Assembly (NCBI GenBank): GCA_029582165.1
Contig: CM055893.1
Location: forward strand, 24,279,179 to 24,343,178
DNA length: 64,000 nt
Direction of reading: 5' to 3'
From: Portulaca oleracea
Lineage: Eukaryota > Streptophyta > Magnoliopsida > Caryophyllales > Portulacaceae
A program made the position numbers and the translations under genes. The notes beneath the pieces were generated by a model, which saw only the letters and a list, made by a program, of their open reading frames with translations, did no database searches and had not been told where the DNA came from. Of this stretch, positions 55,910-64,000 are shown piece by piece (positions within the stretch are counted from its first letter, which is position 1; each line of letters starts with the position of its first letter).

Positions 55910-58011
55910 CTAAGTAGTACCACAGAAAAATGAAAGGCCTACAACCTTCTTCCTTTTTTTCTGGGGTCCTACAGGCTCATCATCCTCGATGTAAGGAGAG
56001 AAGTCGCCAATGTTGAAGGTGGATGAGACTCCCATGTCATCCGGAAAGTCGAGCTTGTAGGCGTTGTCGTTCACCTTCTCCAAAATTTCGGATGGACCAT
56101 CACTTCGTGGCATAAGTTTGTTCTTTCTCCTTGATGGAAATCGTTCCTTCCTCAAATGTAGCCAAACCAAGTCTCCGGGCTTGAAGGTGATGCCTCGTTG
56201 TGCTTCTTGGCTCTTTTCTTGTAGAGTTTGTTGGTCTTCTCAATCTTGTCCCGAATTTGCTGATGAAGTCTTTGAACTTCCTTAGCCTTCTCTTTAGCCT
56301 CAAAACTCAATATCGACTCCAAGGGTATTGGAAGATGTGCAATAGGAGTGAGTGGGTTTACACCATAACAAGTCTCAAAAGGCAAATGGTCAATGGCGAA
56401 GGAGGGAGCTCGGTTATATGCAAATTCAGCATGACATAGTTTGATGTCTCAATCCCGCAAGCTTTTGTTCACAAGCCCCCTAAGCAATGTGGAGAGGGTA
56501 TTGTTGGTTACCTTTGTTTTCCCATTAGTTTGGGGAAGGTGGGATGTGCTGAAAAGGAGTTTAGTACCAAGAAGCTTCCAAAGGGACCTCTAAAAGTGGC
56601 TAATGAATTTTGTGTCCCGGTCCGAGACGATGGTCCTTGAAATGCAATGCAACCTCGCTATCTCTCGGAAGAAGAGATTAGCTATATGAGTGGCATCGTC
56701 TGTTTTCTCACAAGCGACAAAATGTGCCATCTTAGAGAAATGATCCACTACCACTATTACCGCATCCTTGCCACATACAGTTCGGGGAAGGGCTACGATG
56801 AAGTCCATGCTCAAATCTTCCCAAAGGCCATTCGGGACGGGTATGGGGGTGTAGAGTCCTTGGTGGAATTGACTCTTAAGCGTGATGACGCATTTGGAAA
56901 TCACCTCGTGCACATCACCTCCTATCCTAGGTAGGGCTGTTCATAAGTAACGGCCCTGAAAAACCCGATCCGGAATCCGGCTACCTGGTCATTAATTTAG
57001 GGTACCCGGACCGGAAAATCAATTTTAATCGGGTCGGGTACCCGCCCCCCGGAAAATTGTATGGTTAATCAGTTCGGTTACAGATCGACCCTTAGACATT
57101 TTCGGTTACCCGAAATTAAATTTTACGGTTAATTGAGGGTACCCGGACCAGAAAATTTGACGGTTAATCGGTTTGGATACCGGTATCCGCCCCGAAACTT
57201 TCGGGTACCCGGTTTCAAGTACCCGAAAGTTTCGGTTATGGTTACGGTTTGAGGGTTTGGCCGCCCGGATTTTCGGGTACCGAAAAAAATTATCGAATCG
57301 GTTCAGGTACCCGCCCCGTGAACACCCCTAATCCTAGGCCATTAGAAGTGCTCCTTAAGCATGTCGAGGGTCTTATTGATGCTGAAGTGACCGACAAGAC
57401 GGCCTCTATGGACCTTCTTCACGATCAATTTTCTCAACGGGCACTAAGGCACACACAACTTGTTCCCCTTGAAAAGGAACCCATCTAGAAGCACATAAGA
57501 ACCATTTCCTCCCACGGGATGAAGTATGAAATCCTCATCTTCCTGTTAGAATTCTTGCATATGTAGGAACCTAAGGACCCGTGCTTCTACAGCCAAGAAA
57601 AGAGCATGCCTCCGAGAAACAGCATCGGCCACCATATTGATGCTCCTCTTCTTATGTTTGGCCACAAAATTGAAGCTTTGGAGGTATTCCACCTACTTGG
57701 CATGGCGGGTGTTGAGCTTATGTTGGTCATTCAAGTACTTGAGGGCCTCATGATCGGAGTGGAGAAAAAATTGGTTAGGCCTCAAGTAATGGGACCAATG
57801 GTCGAGGGCACGGTCAAGGGCATAGAACTCCTTGTCGTAAGTGGAGTAGTTCTTCCTCGAGCCATTGAGATTCACACTAAAGTAGGAAATGGGGCGCTGA
57901 TTTTGCATTAGGACGACTCCAATACCCATTAGCATCACATTCAACTTCAGAAACTTGTGAAAAATCCAGGAGGGCAAGCACTAGAGCTTCACAAAGCTTG
58001 GCCCCATAAGA
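55910..58011 (-). pseudogene. Ty3 RNase H and integrase, CRM/Reina-like
   Basis: Minus strand from 58,011: LCEALVLALLDFSQVSEVEC and GIGVVLMQNQRPISYFS (RNase H start with its catalytic Asp), then YDKEFYALDRALDHWSHYL and HSDHEALKYLN. Further on come [14 protein letters not shown] and [15 protein letters not shown] (integrase core) and [11 protein letters not shown] with the second Asp. The C-terminus has YGVNPLTPI, WLHLRKERFPSRRKNKLMPR and GVSSTFNIGDFSPY. A hAT MITE (56,932-57,330) interrupts it between RNase H and integrase. At least three frame breaks occur. RT is absent because an LTR is inserted at ~58,012. No chromodomain is visible. Confidence 0.9.
56932..57330. mobile_element. hAT-type MITE, 399 bp, second family
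   Basis: Termini TAGGGCTGTTCA and GTGAACACCCCTA are imperfect inverted repeats. ATCCTAGG is duplicated perfectly at 56,924-56,931 and 57,331-57,338, the 8-bp duplication of hAT elements. The interior carries many GGGTACCCG-type quasi-palindromes and no ORF of note. Confidence 0.93.
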
Positions 58012-59204
58012 TTGATAATATGAGCATTATATATGATGGCCTAATTCTCTTAATCGGACACTAATCACACCCCAATGTATATAAGTGTCAAATTAATCCA
58101 TCCATAACACTCCAGTTCAATTTGAGAGATAATCTATCACCTCCCGGCATCGAGAGTACCAACATCTAATGGAGAGGTATGGTAGGAAGTGCTAAATAAT
58201 TCACCGAGTCATCTGAAACCACCCAACCTAACCTAAGCATAGAGTTCGTAGTTTTAGGAATGATCGGTATTCGATTATCAAGTGTGAGGATGGGAAGGAT
58301 AACTAGCATCAATTTCCCTCTCTCGAGTAGTAAATTGATACGTACTTCCCAACGCCCGTCGTTACTCCCATGTATCACGTCCCTTGATAGTATTTTGAAC
58401 GCAATCCAAACTAATCGGTTCCAAAATCCCTCTAGCTAGAGTTAGGATTAAGAACTATACCCCTACCTCTATCTCCAACTCAATGTTGGGAAAGGATTCA
58501 TAACCTCTCAGCACCAAAATCCTCCACATTGAGTGGAAATAAAGGATGGGAACACTTAATTATCTCATTAATTACCCCAATCCTACTAATCCAAGCCTAA
58601 TTCTATATTAGAGGCCCTAATTACCCCTTAACCCCAGATTAACTAGCAAAACATTTCACAACTACTACTACTTCAATAATCAATCCAACATTCAACATGA
58701 TTCTATTAAAAGCTAACATAACAATGTTAATCAAACTAATTAAAATAAAAAATAAGATAATCAAACAAGTAATTAACTTACTTGAAACTCAAATTAAGAG
58801 GGAAGAAGAAGAAACTTACTAGAATGTGGTACTAATTATCCTCCAAAGCTAAAGAAACAACAATGGTAAATCCAAATACAAAGATAAACCCTAAATTGCT
58901 AAATTGATATATATATACTTAATGAATCTTCAATTGGGAGAAAAACCTAATCTAATCCTACCTAAAACTAAGAGCTAAAACCCTAAGACTAAAAGCTAAA
59001 AACTAATAATGAATACTTATGGAGAAAAAGTTGAAACTTCTTATTTATACAATGGAGGAAAGGAGTTGAAACTCCTACTTGAAACTCAAATTAAGAGGGA
59101 AGAAGAAGAAACTTGCTAGAATGTGGTACTAATTGATCCTCCAATGCTAAAGAAACAACAATGGTAAATTCAAATACAAAGATAAACTCTAAATTGCTAA
59201 ATTG

Positions 59205-59280
<76 letters not shown>

Positions 59281-59930
59281 TTAATGAATCTTCAATTGGG
59301 AGAAAAACCTAATCTAATCCTACCAAAAACTAAGAGCTAAAACCCTAAGACTAAAAGTTAAAAACTAATAATGAATACTTATGGAGAAAAAGTTGAAACT
59401 CCTTATTTATACAATGGAGGAAAGGAGTTAAAACTAAGTCGTTTTGCCCCTGAAATTAAGTCGACATAAACTGGGCGACACGACCGTGATGGTGCTTGTC
59501 ATGGCTGTGAGGCATATTCTGTCTGGAACCCAATATTCTCCTCTCTGATATTAACGGCGTGAGTAGTGTGTTACGAACGTGACACACCTCCTGTCCGAGG
59601 TGGCTTGACTTTCCTTTCCTTGGCTCTGGGAGGGCTCTATCACGGTCGTGACTCAGTCTGTCATGGTCATGAGGCCTCTCCTGCCTTGAGTCTTCTTGAG
59701 ACCCTTAAGCCTAAGGCTCTTGATTCCTCCTTTTTGAGCCAGGTTTCTCGGGGTTCACATTGGAAATTCATCAGTCCTTCACTTCATCCCGGTTTGCACC
59801 TCTTTTTGTGCACTTTTCCTCCATGTGCACATTATTGCCAAAGGAACCTAAAAGGGAAGAAAAGTAATGTAAAAATACTATAATTATTCGTGGAAACGAG
59901 GAAAATGCCAAGGAAAAGAGATGCATTTAC
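58012..59930 (-). repeat. LTR inserted in Ty3 pol, with duplicated promoter
   Basis: The block 58,031-58,069 matches 7,586-7,626 in another LTR. Segments 58,781-59,072 and 59,080-59,427 are a tandem duplication of ~290 bp, each with a minus-strand TATA box (TATAAATAAG near 59,041 and 59,403). Upstream (59,466-59,680) is a repeat block with 'gtcatgg' and 'cgtgac' motifs. The second copy contains an expanded (TA)n at 59,206-59,279. Neither end is precisely known; no internal region is seen, so this is probably a solo LTR. Confidence 0.6.
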
Positions 59931-60000
59931 ACTCACATGCTTACACAAAGTCCATGCTATATATATATATATATAGATATGGCATGGACTTTAGAATCGT

Positions 60001-60056
<56 letters not shown>

Positions 60057-60073
60057 ATATACTCTAGAATCGT

Positions 60074-60133
<60 letters not shown>

Positions 60134-60345
60134 TCTAGAATCATGACTCGACACTTGATCTTTACCCTAATTCCTCTTATTCGCGCCTTACTTTAGGTAT
60201 GATTTAACCTTCAATTTACCCTTGCATTGAAGGCATATCCAACTCAAACTCTAAAATATTTACAAGTCTAATATTCTAAAGAGGGCAACAATCCAAACTC
60301 CAAAGAACGACCATTCATACTCGCCAGAATTCCCCATTTTCATCC
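59931..60345. repeat. (TA)n clusters with repeated CTCTAGAATCGTTAC, no gene
   Basis: AAAGTCCATGC (59,947-59,957) and GCATGGACTTT (59,981-59,991) flank a (TA)n tract as a perfect 11-bp inverted repeat. TCTAGAATCGTTAC, or a one-base variant, then recurs between further (TA)n and (CA)n tracts up to ~60,150. The rest to 60,345 shows no ORF. Confidence 0.7.
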
Positions 60346-61217
60346 TGGAGAGTTTTGATGCGCGGAAGCCTAGGGTTTATAGCAATTATGTGGATGATGG
60401 AAATCCACCCATATAACTCATAAGAACACCAAACTAAATTTTTAGGGCTTTTGGGTTAATGGAGATAAACATGAAATTAAAAGATATGGACAATTCTAAA
60501 AAGAGAAATCTCATCAAATTAAACTTAGATATTCAAACACTTGCACAAGGATCTCCCACAAGCAAAGAGTCTTGAATCACTCAAGAAATCTCACAAAGAG
60601 TGTAGGATAACCACCCACTCACAAAGAAGAGAATTCACTCGCAATTTTCACCCAAAGGATTAGCTTCATTGATTTAGAGTTGGAAAACCCACAATTACAA
60701 CACTCTCCAATTGAGAGGATTTTTCTTGAGCCTAGCTCCTAAACATTCATTATCAAAAACTATCTTCAAAAACAAGCTAAAGGAGGGTATTTATACTAGT
60801 GGGGGGTAAAACAGTAAAACATAACATTTAACACCAAAGACACGTGCAGGCAGCAGCTGGGCAGGGGAGGGTCGCAGGCGCGACACTGGCCTTCGCGGGT
60901 GCAACAAATCTGGGCAGCGGGGTGTCACGGGCGTGACGTCCTTCTGGACGGTTTTCTTCTGCCGACTTCAAACGCGCATAACGTCTTCATCCGGACTCCG
61001 TTTAAACACGCATAACTTTAAGCTCCCCAAATTTTAGACCCATCGGAGTTATATTAAAGGAGTTATGGTCGAAAGAGTGAAGGCACGCGCATTTCCAGCC
61101 CTTGAACACCTTCACCACCTTGCATTTATTCTTGCCGATGTTTCTGAAGCCCCTTAGAAGACTCGAGAATGGTTCGATAAAGACGAAACAAAAGTGAACC
61201 AATCCCCATACGATTCA
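60346..61217 (-). repeat. 3' LTR of the compact gag-protease element
   Basis: 872 bp. On the minus strand it runs from TGAATCGTATGGGG at 61,217 to CTCTCCA-type sequence at 60,346. It is very similar to the partial LTR at 63,344-64,000, with small differences. A TATA box (TATAAATAC on the minus strand) is at 60,788-60,796 and GC-rich repeats at 60,840-60,960 lie upstream of it. Confidence 0.88.
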
Positions 61218-61245
61218 TACTCCCCTTCTTCGAAAGGAGTTGTCC
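61218..61245 (-). other. Polypurine tract of the compact element
   Basis: On the minus strand GAAGAAGGGGAGTA lies directly before the LTR start, preceded by TTGAGGACAACTCC, the same arrangement as at 54,500. Confidence 0.8.
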
Positions 61246-61342
61246 TCAACTATTGGGGGTTCAAAATTACCGGATACCCGTGTAGACCCAAAAGCACGTA
61301 CTCTAACAGTCCAAGTAGAGTGACGCTCATTAACCCGTCCTT

Positions 61343-63061
61343 CTAAAAAATGTAGCAATTCCGGCGGAAAGGAAGGGCCAAGTCAACATCACGAAGGACC
61401 TGAACACGTCTAGCACCCGTCAACTTGTTGAAAGCAACAAGGAATTCGTCACATGAGAGCTCGGGGTCAAGGCTAATGGAGACAACCTCTTCCTCGTTCA
61501 ACCTCGATGTGGAAGTAATAGAGCTCGGGTGAGTAGTCATGGACATGCCGTCAAGTAACTCAACTCCATGGCGAGGCTCGGGAGTGATTGAGCAAGCCTA
61601 AACACTTGTAATTTCTATGCGGAGCTCGATAGGAGTTGTGGGAAAGGGTGAGGGACAAGGGAGGGAGGTTGGAAACTTTTGTGGAGCTAAGGATCGCTCA
61701 ACGTCACTGGGGTCGCTTCTTCGCAAGAGTAAAGTTCGATGTGGTTTTCCTTTGCTCAAAGCACTCTCATCCCATGTTTCACTCTTTTGGAGGTATCTCT
61801 TCTCACTTCCCACCCCGGCTTTTGGTGTATCAATTTCGAAAGGAAGTAAAGGAGTGAGTTTGAGTTTCTTTTCTCCCATACGGATAGTGTAAGTGTTCTT
61901 TCGACCGCCGTGGATAGCATGCCGATAAAATTGCCAAGGTCTACCAAGTAGTAAATGGCAAGCATCCATGGGGACAACATCACAAAGAACACTATCCTCA
62001 TAAGGCCAAGCGGAGAAAGAAACCAAGACTTGTTGGGTTACCTCGAAGTTGCCACCATCTTTTAGCCCTTGCAAGCTATACGGTTGAGGATAAGCTGAGA
62101 CCGGCAATTAGAGTTTCTCAACCATGTATGTAGAGGCCAAGTTGGTGCAACTCCCATTGCCGATGATGACATTGGCTACCTTCTTGCCGACGGTGAACCG
62201 AGTTTGGAAGATATTCTTACGTTGAGAGTTATCCCAGGAATCCTTGGTCAAGATAAAGGATCGCCTAAGAGTCGAACTCTCCCCTTTTTGCGTGTGAACC
62301 TCAACACTAGTCTTCGGAGCCTTCGGTGTGGCTGCCTCACTTGCTTTGAAGTTTTCAACCATCTTTGTGGGGCATTGGGCTTGGTAGTGACCATAAACCC
62401 GACATGTGAAGCATTTTCTACCTTTGAGTTTCCGGAGATATTCCGCACTTTCCTTATGAGCTCGGGAAGATGGTTTGGGTAGCTTGGAAGTTCGACTTCC
62501 CTTGGATGAAGTCTTACTCCTAGAATGAGGACTTCCCTTCCTAGAAGTCCCTGAAGTAACCATCTCCTCCATTCTCCTACCGTGAGAACCATCATGGCGA
62601 TAATCATCAAAATACCTTGAATAACTTCTATGGTGAGTTCTTGGAGACCTAGTTGAAATGTCACGATCCCTTTTCAATGATTCTAGTTGTGTAGGGGTCG
62701 TAGCGCGGAGTAAGTCACTCATTCGACGTTGCACTTCTAGAACCTTCTCTTTGATACGTTGAAGAGTCTCCTCGAAGGTTGGTTTGGGTTTGGGTTTAGG
62801 GGAAAAAGGGATATCATATTTTCCCGAAGCATAGAACATGGAGGCCATTTGTGGAGCTTGGTTTTCTTGTGGGGTGTATAATTTGAGCGGATGGAGGCTT
62901 GGGTTCTTTGTAGCTAGGAAATTTTGAGGGGGTTTTTGTGAGGCTAGTTTTGTGGAGGAAAATGGGGTGAAACCGACAAGGGGAATGCACCAAGAAGAGC
63001 AAACCCGGATGGCCACACAACCATCACCAATAATATCCACCAACAAAACAACCACCAACAC
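61343..63061 (-). CDS. Nucleocapsid-protease ORF of a compact Ty3 element, two stops
   Basis: The frame runs about 570 codons, interrupted only by TAA at ~62,108 and TAG at ~61,598. The N-terminal part has a helical segment (FEETLQRIKEKVLEVQRRMS) and a basic S/R/K-rich stretch. A CCHC knuckle, CFTCRVYGHYQAQC, lies near 62,400. Protease follows: NVIIGNGSCTNLAS, where the usual D-S/G-G is GNG, so the catalytic Asp is lost, and CHLLLGRPWQFYRHAIH. The usual capsid domain is absent and no RT, RNase H or integrase follows before the 3' LTR, only 2.1 kb from the 5' LTR. It would depend on another element for most functions. The true start codon is uncertain. Confidence 0.82.
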
Positions 63062-63329
63062 AACAAATCCTCACAATCATTTCATCGAACACCTTCCGTG
63101 CACAATTTCCAACTTTCACCACAAAGCTCCAATAATACTTCCAACCATTCAATAACAATCAAGAACAATCACACCCAACCACAATGGATGAACACAGGGA
63201 ATGGGGGTACCCAAATTGCGCAACAATATCAACAACACCAAGAACACCAAAAATCACCACCAAACGACAAGAATAACAATTCCGGGCACAATCAAGAAAT
63301 CTCCAACAAAACTATGAGTTCTATGCCTA

Positions 63330-63341
63330 GCTTTGATACCA
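63330..63341 (-). other. Primer-binding site of the compact element
   Basis: TGGTATCAAAGC on the minus strand, two bases from the 5' LTR end. It differs by one base from TGGTATCAGAGC, the common tRNA-Met site. Confidence 0.85.
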
Positions 63342-63343
63342 AA

Positions 63344-64000
63344 TGGAGAGTTTTGACGCGCAGAAGCCTAGGGTTTATAGCAATTATGTAGATGATGAAA
63401 ATCTACCCATATAACTCATAAGAACACCAAACTAAATTTTTAGGGCTTTTGGGTTAATGGAGATAAACATGAAATTAAAAGATATGGACAATTCTAAAGA
63501 GAGAAATCTCACCAAATTGAACTTAGATGTTCAAACACTTGCAGAAGGATCTCCCACAAGCAAAGAGTCTTAAATCACCCAAGAAATCTCACAAAGAGTG
63601 TAGGATAACCACCCACTCACAAAGAAGAAATTTCACTCGCAATTTCCACCCAAAGGATTAGCTTCATTGATTTAGGGTTAGAAAACCCACAATTACAACA
63701 CTCTCCAATTGAGAGGATTTTTCTTGAGTCTAGCTCCTAAACATTCATCATCAAAAACTATCTTGAAAAACAAGCTAAAGGAGGGTATTTATACTAGTGG
63801 GGGGTGAAACAGTAAAACATAACATTTAACACCAAAGACACGCGCAGGCAGCAGCTGAGCAGGGGAGGGTCGCGGGCGCGACACTGGCCGTCGCGGGCGC
63901 GACAGATCTGGGCAGCAGGGTGTCACGGGCGTGACGTCCTTCTAGACAGTTTTCTTCTGCCGATTTCAAACGCGCATAACTTCTTCATCCAAACTTCGTT
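63344..64000 (-). repeat. 5' LTR of the compact element, cut by window end
   Basis: Aligned to 60,346-61,002 of the 3' LTR in the same orientation. By that comparison it should end about 215 bp beyond the window. TATA box near 63,789; GC-rich repeats at 63,840-63,960. Confidence 0.88.

Overview
This is nuclear DNA from a flowering plant, most likely a eudicot. It is AT-rich with long non-coding stretches. Almost everything I recognise is a plant transposable element: Ty3 elements of Athila, Tekay-like chromovirus and CRM/Reina-like types, Ty1/copia, L1-type LINEs, and MULE, hAT, Stowaway and Helitron-like DNA elements. I found no intact host gene, rRNA, tRNA or CRISPR array. Nearly every coding region is broken; the best-preserved frame is a 719-codon gag-protease ORF at 40,127-42,286.

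Layout. 1-6,000: part of a Ty3 LTR, an LTR end inserted in Athila pol, the Athila 3' region and its 3' LTR. 6,060-7,690: two partial LTRs. 7,700-8,420: a LINE ORF1 fragment and a hAT-type MITE. 8,530-10,638: a MULE-type MITE split by a solo LTR. 11,870-14,762: a decayed copia element. 14,763-20,147: MITEs, five Stowaway copies and Helitron ends. 21,343-38,234: one minus-strand L1 LINE, interrupted by a Stowaway, a tandem duplication and a 9,694-bp Tekay-like element (27,534-37,227) with two 2,500-bp LTRs and a 5-bp target duplication. 38,243-38,746: the second, inverted hAT-MITE copy. 38,755-46,153: an Athila tail, a truncated LTR and a gag-protease-only element with its 3' LTR. 46,154-49,000: a minus-strand Ty3 gag with its 5' LTR, and a LINE 3' end. 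49,690-53,435: a copia 3' half, a large microsatellite and a MULE transposase fragment. 53,436-59,930: a minus-strand Ty3 element with hAT and LTR insertions. 60,346-64,000: a compact minus-strand element with only nucleocapsid and protease.

Main result. The two hAT MITEs at 7,905-8,420 and 38,243-38,746 are inverted copies whose 8-bp target duplications are swapped. AATGGAAG lies outside the left copy and inside the right one; ATCTCGAC does the reverse. This is what recombination between two inverted copies leaves behind, so the 29.8 kb between them appears inverted relative to the original order. Undoing the inversion puts the two pieces of the LINE ORF1 back in one frame. An assembly error at the repeats would give the same picture and must be excluded.

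Other themes. Two gag-protease elements lack reverse transcriptase and integrase. Several unrelated LTR families carry a GC-rich block of short quasi-palindromes just upstream of the TATA box. Many insertions are nested, so their relative ages can be read directly.
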